From NCBI RefSeq assembly GCF_000304475.1, contig NC_018950.1, positions 62,001 through 126,000 on the forward strand: DNA of 64,000 nucleotides. Reading direction: 5' to 3'. The stretch is from Kazachstania africana CBS 2517. Its lineage: Eukaryota > Ascomycota > Saccharomycetes > Saccharomycetales > Saccharomycetaceae. The notes beneath the pieces were generated by a model. It was not told where the DNA came from. It did not search any database and saw only the letters and a program-made list of their open reading frames with translations. The position numbers and the translations under genes are program-made. How positions within the stretch are numbered: the stretch's first letter is position 1; every line of letters begins with the position of its first letter. Shown one piece after another: positions 10,029 to 19,120 of this stretch.

Positions 10029-10568
10029 AATCTAAAGAGGACAATTACCTAAGAACAGCCTACCGTACCCCTCACCAAGTTGCGTGACTACACGTTACGT
10101 GATGCAACCAAAGTTTCCTGGAAGCTTTGTAACCTTATATACAAAATTATCCTTGAGATAATCCTCGAAAGTCTTTCGATTTTGAAAAAAAAGAGACTTC
10201 GGGCGCCGGAAATAAGGGCTTGTGACAGGCCAAAGTAGGTCTTGAGTCATGGGTACGATAATGTGCCCGGAAACAAGTTAGGGCTTGGAAATGGAGGCGG
10301 AATCTCGCTTAGGACGGGAGGTCGGAATTTTCTGTTACCCGATTCAACATTTTATACCCTTTACAGAATCATTTTCCTAAACCGGAAAATGACTCCCCAT
10401 CCGTTTCAGGTAATCACTAACAAAATTTTCCTCAATTTCTTTTGCATTCGTTAAAGCATTTTTTTTAAAGAGGATGTTTTGACATAGACACAAGCAAATT
10501 TATTAGATAGAAGATAGAATAATCAATCCTGTTGGAGTTAATCAAGTAGGATAGAATAAATAAGACAC
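10029..10568. other. Divergent PGC1-HRR25 intergenic region
   Basis: This 540-bp divergent promoter region contains the Mcm1-type palindrome described separately and a GC-richer stretch near 10200-10330. An open frame at 10242-10454 has no protein-like features and I do not regard it as a gene. Confidence 0.6.
10369..10392. promoter_or_regulatory. Perfect 9-bp inverted repeat, Mcm1-type site, upstream of HRR25
   Basis: TCATTTTCC and GGAAAATGA form a perfect 9-bp inverted repeat around TAAACC. The centre, CCTAAACCGG, fits the Mcm1 consensus CCYWWWNNGG, and the flanks TTTCC/GGAAA are those of the strong palindromic P-box. It lies about 180 bp before HRR25. Confidence 0.55.
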
Positions 10569-11942
10569 ATGGATTTAAGAGTAGGAAGGAAGTTTCGTAT
10601 TGGTAAAAAGATCGGGAGCGGTTCTTTTGGTGAGATTTATCATGGGACGAATTTAATTAGTGGTGAAGAAGTGGCCATAAAATTAGAGTCAATCCGTTCA
10701 AGACATCCACAACTAGAATATGAGTCAAGAGTGTACAGATATCTCAGTGGAGGCGTTGGATTACCGTTTGTGAGGTGGTTTGGAAGAGAAGGTGAATACA
10801 ATGCCATGGTTATTGATCTGTTGGGACCCTCATTGGAAGATCTTTTCAATTATTGTCACAGAAAATTCTCCTTAAAGACAGTGATCATGCTAGCATTACA
10901 AATGATTTGTAGAATTCAGTACATCCATGGGAGATCCTTCATTCACAGAGATATCAAACCGGATAATTTCCTTATGGGTACCGGGAAGAGAGGTTCTACG
11001 GTACATATAATTGATTTTGGTTTATCCAAAAAATATCGAGATTTTAATACTCACCGTCATATTCCATACAGAGAAAATAAATCATTAACTGGTACTGCAA
11101 GATATGCAAGTGTCAACACACATTTGGGGATCGAACAGTGTAGAAGAGATGATTTGGAATCATTAGGTTACATTTTCGTTTATTTCTGTAAAGGTTCTTT
11201 ACCATGGCAAGGTTTAAAAGCCACGACAAAGAAACAAAAATATGATAGAATCCTAGAGAAAAAATTGAGTATTAATATGGACACCCTTTGTCAAGGTCTA
11301 CCCATTGAATTCAAATACTACATGGATTATTGTAAGAATCTAAAATTTGACGAAAGGCCAGATTATTTACACTTGGCAAGACTATTCAAAGATTTGAGCA
11401 TCAAGTTAGAATATCATAACGACCATCTATTCGACTGGACAATGTTCCGTTACACAAAGGCATTGATTGAAAAACAAAATCAAAATTTAAATCTATTGAA
11501 CAATGAAACCGGTACTGACGAGAAGAACGAGCAATTCAATAAGATCAAGCAATTGACAATGAAGAAGTTCTCTTCACATTTCCATTACTACAAGCTGGAA
11601 TCCAAAAATATTCCTTCTCCAGAAGAAATCAAACAACAAACTATCGAAAATAATAATATCATTCCAACGTTGCCACAAGAGATTCTCTCCATCATAGACA
11701 AAAACATGGACACTCTAAAGCAGTCACAGGAGCAACAGCAACAGGATGCCCAACCTCAGGAGCCTCTCTTACAACAGCAACAGAAGGACATATCTTCTCA
11801 ATTCATTTCACAACAACCACAGCAACAACAACCATCCACCATCCTAAAACGCCCAGGCGTCACACACTACCCACCCCAACAGCAACCACAGCAACCTCCA
11901 CAGCAACAGCAAGAGCCAACCAGCCACCAAATGTGGTTGTAA
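10569..11942 (+). CDS. HRR25: Hrr25, casein kinase I delta/epsilon
   Basis: The 457-residue product is the yeast CK1 delta/epsilon kinase. It acts in DNA repair, meiosis I (monopolin), vesicle traffic, autophagy and 40S maturation. The kinase domain starts at residue 1, with GSGSFGEI, Lys38 in [13 protein letters not shown] (His126-Asp128) and [12 protein letters not shown] (DFG 149-151). The CK1 signature [18 protein letters not shown], which replaces the usual APE motif, is present. From about residue 385 the tail is Pro/Gln-rich, as in the S. cerevisiae protein, which is somewhat longer (494). The ATG at 10569 gives [12 protein letters not shown], the conserved start. It lies 219 bp upstream of TPK2 on the same strand. 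Confidence 0.97.
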   Translation: MDLRVGRKFRIGKKIGSGSFGEIYHGTNLISGEEVAIKLESIRSRHPQLEYESRVYRYLSGGVGLPFVRWFGREGEYNAMVIDLLGPSLEDLFNYCHRKFSLKTVIMLALQMICRIQYIHGRSFIHRDIKPDNFLMGTGKRGSTVHIIDFGLSKKYRDFNTHRHIPYRENKSLTGTARYASVNTHLGIEQCRRDDLESLGYIFVYFCKGSLPWQGLKATTKKQKYDRILEKKLSINMDTLCQGLPIEFKYYMDYCKNLKFDERPDYLHLARLFKDLSIKLEYHNDHLFDWTMFRYTKALIEKQNQNLNLLNNETGTDEKNEQFNKIKQLTMKKFSSHFHYYKLESKNIPSPEEIKQQTIENNNIIPTLPQEILSIIDKNMDTLKQSQEQQQQDAQPQEPLLQQQQKDISSQFISQQPQQQQPSTILKRPGVTHYPPQQQPQQPPQQQQEPTSHQMWL

Positions 11943-12161
11943 TTCTGCCTTTTCTGCTGAATTTTTGAATAAATTGGTATTATCATCACTGCGAACGACA
12001 AACGTCTACTCGTCTGGAAAATCCGTTCGTTTGATCGGAGTAGAAAAAAAATATCAAAGGGGTCTCTTAAGTAATAACACAACAATCATATAATGTATAA
12101 TGTAATTGATTAGCATCATCACAGAAGATATATATACAAGAGAGATAACCCTGCTAGGATC

Positions 12162-13283
12162 ATGATGGAGACACATGCGCAGTATGTAGACTACTTGCCC
12201 ACGAAGGAAAAACAAGAGACGTCCCAGGAATTGGAAGACACGGCTCAGCAGCAACAGATACTGTATCAAAAGGCGATGAATCAAGAACAGCCGTCGGTAT
12301 TACAGCAACGATCTACCGTCTCTAAGGGTAAGTATACGTTGAATGATTTCCAGATAATGAGAACTCTGGGGACAGGGTCCTTTGGTAGAGTGCATTTAGT
12401 TAGATCTGTTCACAACGGTAGATACTATGCTATTAAAGTATTGAAAAAGCAACAGATCGTGAAAATGAAACAAATTGAGCATACAAACGATGAAAGGAGA
12501 ATGCTAAAATTGGTAGAACATCCTTTTCTAATTAGAATGTGGGGCACATTTCAGGATTCCAATAATCTTTTTATGGTCATGGATTACATCGAAGGAGGTG
12601 AACTTTTTTCACTGCTAAGAAAATCGCAAAGATTTCCAAATCCCGTGGCTAAATTTTATGCTGCCGAAGTTGTATTGGCGTTAGAGTATCTGCACTTCAA
12701 CAATATCATCTATAGGGATTTAAAACCTGAAAATATCCTACTGGATAGAAATGGTCACATTAAGATAACTGATTTTGGTTTTGCTAAAGAAGTTACGACA
12801 GTGACATGGACTCTTTGTGGTACTCCCGATTACATTGCACCGGAAGTCATTGCTACAAAGCCTTACAATAAATCAGTTGATTGGTGGTCTTTAGGTATAT
12901 TAATTTATGAAATGTTGGCAGGCTATACACCATTTTATGATACGACCCCAATGAAAACTTATGAAAAAATTTTGCATGGTAGAGTCACATACCCATCTTT
13001 TTTCAATTCAGATGTAGTCGATTTACTTTCTAAATTGATTACTGCCGATTTAACGAGAAGAATCGGTAATTTACAAAACGGAACTCAGGAAATCAAATCG
13101 CATCCATGGTTTAGTGAGGTCGTTTGGGAAAAATTATTAAGTAAAGATATTGAAACACCATATGAACCCCCTATCGTCTCTGGTGTTGGTGATACATCAT
13201 TATTTGATCAGTACCCTGAAGAAAGATTGAATTACGGTATTCACGGTGAAGATCCATATGAAGCTTTATTTACAGATTTCTAA
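12162..13283 (+). CDS. TPK2: PKA catalytic subunit Tpk2
   Basis: This 373-residue AGC kinase is a catalytic subunit of cAMP-dependent protein kinase. The Gln-rich N-terminal region (1-58) precedes the kinase domain, which shows GTGSFGRVH (70-77), Lys92, YRDLKPEN (184-191), DFG (204-206) and the activation loop [10 protein letters not shown] with Thr217. It ends with the hydrophobic motif ALFTDF. The choice of TPK2 over TPK1 or TPK3 rests on position, between HRR25 and AFT2 as in YPL204W-YPL202C. Two adjacent ATGs (12162 and 12165) could both serve as start. It is convergent with AFT2. Confidence 0.93.
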   Translation: MMETHAQYVDYLPTKEKQETSQELEDTAQQQQILYQKAMNQEQPSVLQQRSTVSKGKYTLNDFQIMRTLGTGSFGRVHLVRSVHNGRYYAIKVLKKQQIVKMKQIEHTNDERRMLKLVEHPFLIRMWGTFQDSNNLFMVMDYIEGGELFSLLRKSQRFPNPVAKFYAAEVVLALEYLHFNNIIYRDLKPENILLDRNGHIKITDFGFAKEVTTVTWTLCGTPDYIAPEVIATKPYNKSVDWWSLGILIYEMLAGYTPFYDTTPMKTYEKILHGRVTYPSFFNSDVVDLLSKLITADLTRRIGNLQNGTQEIKSHPWFSEVVWEKLLSKDIETPYEPPIVSGVGDTSLFDQYPEERLNYGIHGEDPYEALFTDF

Positions 13284-13393
13284 AGGAGATTAAAAATGAT
13301 AATTCAATAAATAAGGAAAATAAAAAATATTATTAATAAATAAATATTGGAAAAATGTATAACTCATGATCATGTGTATTTTTTTTTATCTTC

Positions 13394-14545
13394 TCATAAT
13401 CCAAATTCAATGAATTCATTGGGAGTGGCAATACTATCCAAATCTTTCATATTAACTGGATCATTAACTAGGTCGACGTTCAAGAAATAAGAGAGATCGT
13501 TGAGTTCACTTTCCGTAGAGACAGTTTTGGTGTTGTCATCGTCATTGAAGTCGATAAACTCACTTAATATATCATTATTACTAGTCTCAAATTCGAAATT
13601 TTCAATGGATAAACTTTCAGGTTCTTTTTCTTCTAATTTAAACATATTTGTGAAATCGATTTCATTTAAATTTGTTACGTCATCACCAAATGACTGGTTA
13701 TTGTTCAATAAATTGGCATTTGTGTTAAAATCTATAAAATTTTCTGTCTTTATCTTGATCTTATTATTATTACTATGACTGGTACTGTTACTGTTATTAG
13801 TAAGTGTTGATTTTTTGGTGATTTTTTTGGTCTTGGTCAATAATAAGCTTTCTTTACTTGGTTTATTAATTGGGAGAACGATATTATTGAACAATGAAAT
13901 TTCCTTTGTAAGGCCACAATCACATTTTATAACATTTGGTTTGAAAATTGGTAAATTGAATTTAAATTTATATTCAAATTCTTCAAACAGTTTAATGGTA
14001 TCAATATCATTATTGTCCTTGAGATATTTCTTGAATTTTTTGTACTCTTCAGAATTTGGATTAAATTTACACTTATGTGAATGAATGTTATTAACGACAA
14101 CAATATTCCATTTTTGTAATTTAATTGAAAAAGTGGCCCTTATACGGAATGGACACCTTGACGTACTTTCCGATTTACACGTACGGTTTGGGTTAGCTTT
14201 ACATTTAAAGATTACTTTACTACTATCTGATCTTTCAATAACTAAATCGATACCCTGTGGGAAGAAGATTTTCTGTAACCATGGTTTAATCTCTGATCTT
14301 TCCCGGAAGATGGGGACTGGATCCAGATGGATCAGTTTATTTTGATCTTTAACCAATGCATCTGAAAGATTATCAGGCGTAGAAAACAATTTATCCTTCT
14401 TCGATCTTCTGTTTTTTGGTTGTTTTGATATGTTCCGTATTGTTGTTTTCTGCTGTAATGTGGAATCCTGGAATTCGTTGTTATTTAGCAGATCCCACGA
14501 GAGACAATCAAACAGATTTAATTCCTTTGATTCCATCTTTATCAT
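13394..14545 (-). CDS. AFT2: Aft-family iron-regulon transcription factor
   Basis: The 383-residue product is an Aft1/Aft2-type activator of the iron regulon. The DNA-binding region (about residues 78-160) has a WRKY-GCM1-like zinc site built from Cys115, Cys131, His155 or His157, and neighbouring cysteines. It is followed by the regulatory Cys-Asp-Cys motif (CDC, 208-210), through which iron-sulfur ligation switches off DNA binding. The rest is Asn/Ser-rich and acidic, a probable activation region. Position between TPK2 and YIG1 matches YPL202C (AFT2), and the length is near Aft2 (416) rather than Aft1 (690). MIKM gives two possible starts (14545 or 14536). Confidence 0.9.
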   Translation of the reverse strand: MIKMESKELNLFDCLSWDLLNNNEFQDSTLQQKTTIRNISKQPKNRRSKKDKLFSTPDNLSDALVKDQNKLIHLDPVPIFRERSEIKPWLQKIFFPQGIDLVIERSDSSKVIFKCKANPNRTCKSESTSRCPFRIRATFSIKLQKWNIVVVNNIHSHKCKFNPNSEEYKKFKKYLKDNNDIDTIKLFEEFEYKFKFNLPIFKPNVIKCDCGLTKEISLFNNIVLPINKPSKESLLLTKTKKITKKSTLTNNSNSTSHSNNNKIKIKTENFIDFNTNANLLNNNQSFGDDVTNLNEIDFTNMFKLEEKEPESLSIENFEFETSNNDILSEFIDFNDDDNTKTVSTESELNDLSYFLNVDLVNDPVNMKDLDSIATPNEFIEFGL

Positions 14546-14730
14546 CGTTTTGGTATGGTAGTTTCGACTTGATTATTAGCAAGTAGTTATCCGATTAATG
14601 GTCTTCTTAAATATTGACTCAATGGCTCATCGATATTTGCAAATTTCTTTTTTTTAATTAATCAGCAACTATTATCCGAAAATAGAAAATAGCAAGAGAA
14701 AATCGCCTGATCGGGGAATCCGGCGAGCGG

Positions 14731-14750
14731 AACTTCCGTTTCCGGAAGTT
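14731..14750. repeat. 8-bp inverted repeat in the AFT2 promoter
   Basis: AACTTCCG (14731-14738) and CGGAAGTT (14743-14750) are exact inverted arms with a 4-nt spacer, about 185-205 bp upstream of the AFT2 start. Extra CGG/CCG triplets surround it (14715-14730), the kind of half-site used by Zn2Cys6 factors. No specific factor is recognised. Confidence 0.5.
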
Positions 14751-14841
14751 AACCCGTTCGAATTGACAAGAAGGGCAAGCCCTAGGGCTGAAAACTTAGG
14801 GTTACAAAAAAATGAAAAGATCATGTGATGCAGAATAGAAT

Positions 14842-16026
14842 TTATCTATTAGAGAGTTCAAAAGTATAGAATTGATTATTATTTGAAATGGTGATTGTGT
14901 TGTCGGTGTAGTAGAGATTGCTGAGGATGAAGGATCTGTGGAGCGTGTTTGATAGCTCATAGAATCCATTGAAGTACCAGGTCATGTTATTAAATTTGTA
15001 AATGGAGCATACTATTGAATATAGATGCTTTTCCACTATTATCATCCTATCATTTGGGATAATATTGACCAGGGACGTTTTTGAGGTCTTATTGAAAAGG
15101 ATTGAATATGAAGATATGGCCCCATTGATCAAATTCATTTGGAAAATCTTTTGATTAGTTTCAAAAATGTCATTTGAGTATATTTTGGTTAATTTTTCAT
15201 TTGAATTTAATATTGATGAAATATTATAATTGAATTTTGTCTGATCTATTAAGTTTAGAGCAATAATTTCATTTTCTTCAGTGGAACAGAAAATATGTGG
15301 GAAAATAAAATCTCTTAGTGGTGAGTTTTTAAAATTTAAATCAGCGTGTAATTTAAAAGTAATTGAATTTGAGATCTTTGTAAATAGAATATTATCCTTT
15401 GAATCAGTGGATATAATAAAATGTGGGAAAAGATCGAACCAAGTATCGATTAAATCTGAGTTAAATTTTAATGTATGTTGATTAATAATTTCACAATGGA
15501 AATCATAATTTAAGATTGAAATTTGAGATGGATTAATCAAAATAATTTGGAAACAAGTACCTTCTATTTCATTAAAATTAAAATCTTTGTTAAACTGACA
15601 TTCGATGGAATGAAATCCATGAGGTAATGTGAATTCAAAAATTGAATCTATTGAACGATCACAAGTTAAAGACACTTGTAACGTTTCTTTATTGTACAAG
15701 ATTCTTCCATCATTTGAGATGGTATTCTTGATCATATTACCTTCATTTGATAGTGTACCAGAATCCTTTAAATTCAATTTCCAGTTATTAGCATTGACAT
15801 TTCTCGATCTGGATAGTGTTGTTGTTGTTGCTAACCTCGAAGTAGAAACATGTATGAGTTCTTGTTTGATTTGATTATTTAGAATTGGATAATGTGAAGA
15901 AACCAAATCATTATTTGAAGATAATAATGATTTGAAAATATGAGGAGGATGGTGATTATTATATGAGTGGATACGATTTTCTAAAATATGGTTTGAAAAT
16001 TCGAACGTTTCAATAGGAAGTCCCAT
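14842..16026 (-). CDS. YIG1: Yig1-like protein
   Basis: This 394-residue ORF lies immediately after AFT2 in the same orientation, where S. cerevisiae has YPL201C (YIG1). Yig1 is reported to interact with glycerol-3-phosphatase and to influence anaerobic glycerol production. I do not recognise catalytic motifs. The sequence is rich in Asn, Ser and Ile, with alternating hydrophobic strands after residue 85 that suggest a beta-rich fold, possibly propeller-like. There is no signal peptide or membrane segment. The assignment rests mainly on position, strand and rough size (461 in S. cerevisiae), so the name is less certain than for its neighbours. Confidence 0.68.
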   Translation of the reverse strand: MGLPIETFEFSNHILENRIHSYNNHHPPHIFKSLLSSNNDLVSSHYPILNNQIKQELIHVSTSRLATTTTLSRSRNVNANNWKLNLKDSGTLSNEGNMIKNTISNDGRILYNKETLQVSLTCDRSIDSIFEFTLPHGFHSIECQFNKDFNFNEIEGTCFQIILINPSQISILNYDFHCEIINQHTLKFNSDLIDTWFDLFPHFIISTDSKDNILFTKISNSITFKLHADLNFKNSPLRDFIFPHIFCSTEENEIIALNLIDQTKFNYNISSILNSNEKLTKIYSNDIFETNQKIFQMNLINGAISSYSILFNKTSKTSLVNIIPNDRMIIVEKHLYSIVCSIYKFNNMTWYFNGFYELSNTLHRSFILSNLYYTDNTITISNNNQFYTFELSNR

Positions 16027-16731
16027 CTTCTAAACTGTTTGATTTTGTGTTGGTGTTGTTACTTTTACGTTCTTTGTACAAAACAGTGGTCGAGAAATTG
16101 GAGTAAAACATAATAGAAGCACACACATATATATACAGGTAGTGGTCGAACCAAGTGTTGCAATTCTTCGAATTACAAAAAGGCACTAATCACATTATAG
16201 GTAAAAGAATATCCCTTTCAACAGTTGATATACGCGATTCCATTTCTCTGCCCGTCCATTGAGAAAGGAGAATTAAATCCGGGGTAGTGGAGGTTCGGGA
16301 CGGGTAAAAAAAAAAAAAATGAAACAAAAACAGCTGTGTTTATATGCGGTGTGTGGGAGTTCGGAGTTAACCACAAGCCGCGAGAATCAGAGAAGGGAGA
16401 TCCAGCCGAGGTAAGGGGAGAAGAGGATTTTCCCGCGGATTTCCCGATTCTGGGTACAAGAAATCTCTTGGCGGTGGCTTGAGAGGCTGACTGAGACGGC
16501 TGAACACAGATAGTTTTTGTACATTGCATCTGGGCCCACCCCAGAGTAGCAGCGTGCCGCAAATCAATGGGGAAAACCATCTGTGTCATTTTCCTGTGAC
16601 AATTACAAGTCACAGCGACGATGCGATGTGGCAAGATCTGAGAGATATAATGCCACACTCACATGCCACATGTGCCATTGCCGCTGAGGTGATACGACAT
16701 TGCAAATGTTCCGCCAACTCCCTGAGCAATC

Positions 16732-16738
16732 ATATAAA
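16732..16738 (+). promoter_or_regulatory. TATA box for the 98-codon gene
   Basis: ATATAAA in the context TCATATAAAGGGG lies 53 bp upstream of the ATG at 16791. That is a suitable distance for yeast transcription to start just before the ORF. Confidence 0.5.
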
Positions 16739-16744
16739 GGGGAG

Positions 16745-16766
16745 CGCAAGCGCATAGGCGCTTGCG
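16745..16766. repeat. Perfect 9-bp hairpin sequence
   Basis: CGCAAGCGC, ATAG, GCGCTTGCG: two exact 9-bp GC-rich inverted arms with a 4-nt loop, 7 bp downstream of the TATA box and 24 bp before the ATG at 16791. It could be a palindromic factor site or, if transcribed, a stable hairpin at the 5' end of the mRNA. Confidence 0.7.
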
Positions 16767-16790
16767 GATCCTGCATATCCTTGCAACACC

Positions 16791-17087
16791 ATGCAAAACA
16801 AAATTATAGCACATAGACAGTCGAAACTCAATAGACTCATCTATAACCACAATTTCCTCATTGAAAACCTTCTTTTCATTAAACATCAGTCAAATCATTA
16901 TAACAGGCTCTATTTCATTCTGTTAGAATTCCACATTCTAACGAATAAAACAATCAAAAATTGGTTAACCATCGAACAGTTGCTCAATGACATGTCATCA
17001 CCATCAGAATCTCCATTTCATTCTGGTGATCTCTATATCTGCGCTTTATTACTAGCTTGTATTCTCACATTAGCCGCTCATCAGTAA
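16791..17087 (+). CDS. Small tail-anchored protein candidate at the CSM4 position
   Basis: This 98-codon ORF has a TATA box 53 bp upstream and a favourable start context (ACC-ATG). The first 65 residues are basic and leucine/isoleucine-rich with spacing that suits an amphipathic helix or coiled coil. A Ser/Pro-rich linker (about 69-79) follows, then a C-terminal hydrophobic segment LYICALLLACILTLAA ending two residues before the stop, the layout of a tail-anchored membrane protein. It lies on the plus strand directly after YIG1, where S. cerevisiae has CSM4 (YPL200W). Csm4 is a tail-anchored nuclear-envelope protein for meiotic telomere movement, of about 156 residues. I cannot show sequence homology, so this may be a shortened, diverged Csm4 or an unrelated small gene. 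Confidence 0.5.
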   Translation: MQNKIIAHRQSKLNRLIYNHNFLIENLLFIKHQSNHYNRLYFILLEFHILTNKTIKNWLTIEQLLNDMSSPSESPFHSGDLYICALLLACILTLAAHQ

Positions 17088-17159
17088 AGTACCATTTGGT
17101 GTATGGGTTTAGAGAATCATCAGTCGGGTAACACCATCGAACAAAAATTTCAATCAATT

Positions 17160-17169
17160 CTTTCACATG
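17160..17169 (-). promoter_or_regulatory. UAS-INO-like element upstream of HNM1
   Basis: CTTTCACATG matches the Ino2/Ino4 consensus WYTTCAYRTG at nine of ten positions and lies 106-115 bp before the preferred HNM1 start. HNM1 is an inositol/choline-regulated Ino2/Ino4 target in S. cerevisiae. Confidence 0.6.
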
Positions 17170-17208
17170 TCGCGTGTCTATCCCATCCTTCGGAAATTAG
17201 TTTTCTCG

Positions 17209-17217
17209 AATATAAAT
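17209..17217 (+). promoter_or_regulatory. TATA box for HNM1
   Basis: AATATAAAT at 17209-17217 is 58 bp before the ATG at 17275 but only 16 bp before the alternative ATG at 17233, which favours the later start. Confidence 0.5.
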
Positions 17218-17274
17218 CACATCAACAGTTGAATGGGAATCAAAATATATGCCAAGTGTCAAGATACCATTACC

Positions 17275-18849
17275 ATGTCATTGCATAAAAGGAGGTCTAA
17301 TACCCCGTCAAAGGACCCGGAGATACTCAGTGACAAATTAATAGAACAAGATGAAGATATACATTTAAGAAAATCCTTCTCGTTATGGTCAATTCTAGGT
17401 GTTGGATTCGGTTTAACCAACTCTTGGTTCGGTATTTCCGCATCCATGATCACAGGTATCACTTCTGGTGGCCCCATGATGATTGTATACGGTATCATCA
17501 TCATCGCTTTGATTTCAATTTGTATAGGTGTCTCACTAGGTGAATTGTCTTCTGCCTATCCTCATGCAGGTGGTCAGTTCCATTGGACTCTTCAATTAGC
17601 TAGCCCAAAACATAAGAGATTTGCCGCTTACATGTGTGGATCATTTGCATACGCTGGCTCTGTTTTCACCAGTGCCTCAACAACTCTCTCGGTAGCTACT
17701 CTATTGGTAGGAATGTATTCTTTAACTCATGAGAATTTCATACCAAAGAGATGGCATGTCTTCGTCTGTTTCGAACTAGTACATCTGTTTCTAATGTTAT
17801 TCAATTGTTACGGTAAATCCTTACCCCTCATCTCTTCGTCGTCACTTTACATATCACTTTTTTCATTTTTCACCATCACTATAACAGTTCTAGCATGTTC
17901 AAGTGGTAAGTTCAATGATTCAAAATTCGTCTTTGCAACTTTCTATAATGAAACGGGTTGGAAAAGTAGTGCAATTGCATTCATTGTAGGGCTAATTAAT
18001 CCTGCTTGGTCATTTTCATGTCTAGATTGTGCCACTCATATGGCTTTCGAAGTGGAAAAACCAGAAAGAGTTATCCCCATGGCAATCATGGGCACAATTG
18101 CGATCGGTTTCCTCACTTCTTTTGCATATGTTATATCGATGTTTTTCTCCATTCGTAATATTCAAGATGTTTTAAACTCAAATAGCGGGGCACCAATCTT
18201 AGAAATTTATAATCAAGCCCTTGGAAATAAAGCTGGCGCGGTCATCCTAGGATGTTTAGTTCTGTTCACATCTTTCGGTTGTGTCATTGCCTGTCACACT
18301 TGGCAAGCAAGGCTTTGTTGGTCTTTTGCAAGAGATAAAGGTCTACCATATTCACGATTCTGGTCACAGGTTAATCCAACTTTCGGCGTCCCATTACACG
18401 CTCATCTCATGTCATGCACTTTGATCTCCATTATTGGTCTTCTATATCTAGCGTCCTCAACTGCTTTCAACTCTCTGATCACTGCTTGTATTGCCTTTTT
18501 ATTACTGTCATACTCAATACCCGTTATCTGCTTACTTCTACGGAAAAGAGACATGAATCGTGGTCCATTTTGGCTTGGAAAATTTGGTCTTTTCAGCAAT
18601 ATCGTACTTCTAGCTTGGACCGTGTTTTCACTAGTCTTTTTCTCTTTCCCTTCTCAAATACCCGTCAATAGAAATAATATGAACTATGTCTCGGTAGTCA
18701 TTGCCGGTTATACCTTCTTCTCAGTTTCTTACTGGTTCGTCAAAGGTAAAAATGAGTTCTATCTAGATGACAACATCATCTCCTCCTCCTCTGAAGAAGA
18801 AGCTGATATAGTCACCCGAGAAGATGTTATCCTTATTGAAGACAAATGA
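17275..18849 (+). CDS. HNM1: Choline/ethanolamine permease Hnm1
   Basis: The product (524 residues from this start) is a 12-helix amino acid-polyamine-choline family transporter that closely matches Hnm1, the plasma-membrane choline permease that feeds the CDP-choline pathway. Typical segments are LRKSFSLWSILGVGFGLTNS, SLGELSSAYPHAGGQF and FGCVIACHTWQARLCWSFAR. The acidic C-terminal tail ends after ISSSSEEEADIVTREDV. The frame opens 14 codons earlier at 17233, but that ATG has T at -3 and is only 16 bp from the TATA box. In S. cerevisiae HNM1 is on chromosome VII next to RPL7A; here it occupies the matching position of the sister region, with RPL7B absent. Downstream is OXR1. Confidence 0.94.
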   Translation: MSLHKRRSNTPSKDPEILSDKLIEQDEDIHLRKSFSLWSILGVGFGLTNSWFGISASMITGITSGGPMMIVYGIIIIALISICIGVSLGELSSAYPHAGGQFHWTLQLASPKHKRFAAYMCGSFAYAGSVFTSASTTLSVATLLVGMYSLTHENFIPKRWHVFVCFELVHLFLMLFNCYGKSLPLISSSSLYISLFSFFTITITVLACSSGKFNDSKFVFATFYNETGWKSSAIAFIVGLINPAWSFSCLDCATHMAFEVEKPERVIPMAIMGTIAIGFLTSFAYVISMFFSIRNIQDVLNSNSGAPILEIYNQALGNKAGAVILGCLVLFTSFGCVIACHTWQARLCWSFARDKGLPYSRFWSQVNPTFGVPLHAHLMSCTLISIIGLLYLASSTAFNSLITACIAFLLLSYSIPVICLLLRKRDMNRGPFWLGKFGLFSNIVLLAWTVFSLVFFSFPSQIPVNRNNMNYVSVVIAGYTFFSVSYWFVKGKNEFYLDDNIISSSSEEEADIVTREDVILIEDK

Positions 18850-19120
18850 GAAAAAAAAGTGACCTAATCAAGTTCTTGTGAATAGAAACCTCTCACCCAA
18901 CTTTATTATTTATTCTTGCATACGCCTCAATTACTATATAGATCATCTACAATTTATACGATTTCATTTTTATGGTTAAATATTCCCCATACTATTATTT
19001 CCTTAATACTACTTAATAATATAATTAAACGGGCAGAGAAAAAAAAAGTCAGGACCACTTATACTTACAAGAAGCTTGTAACCAACGTCAATTACCATCT
19101 CATTGAGGTTGTAGCCAACC

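Larger units (their letters stand above)
16027..16790. other. Long intergenic region upstream of the 98-codon gene
   Basis: The 764 bp between YIG1 and the 98-codon ORF are GC-richer than their surroundings between about 16240 and 16740. Overlapping open frames here (16218-16658 minus, 16367-16567 minus, 16524-16757 plus) look like by-products of this composition. E-box-like CACATG motifs and a CACATGTG palindrome lie near 16660-16675, and a TATA box and hairpin near the end. Confidence 0.55.

Noticed and set aside
16218..16658. 146-codon minus-strand frame upstream of the 98-codon gene
   Set aside because: It lies in a GC-richer promoter region, contains a homopolymer-derived Phe run and shows no family features; overlapping frames occur on both strands.
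17103..17288. 61-codon frame overlapping the HNM1 start
   Set aside because: It covers the HNM1 promoter, including the UAS-INO and TATA elements, and overlaps the conserved permease frame.
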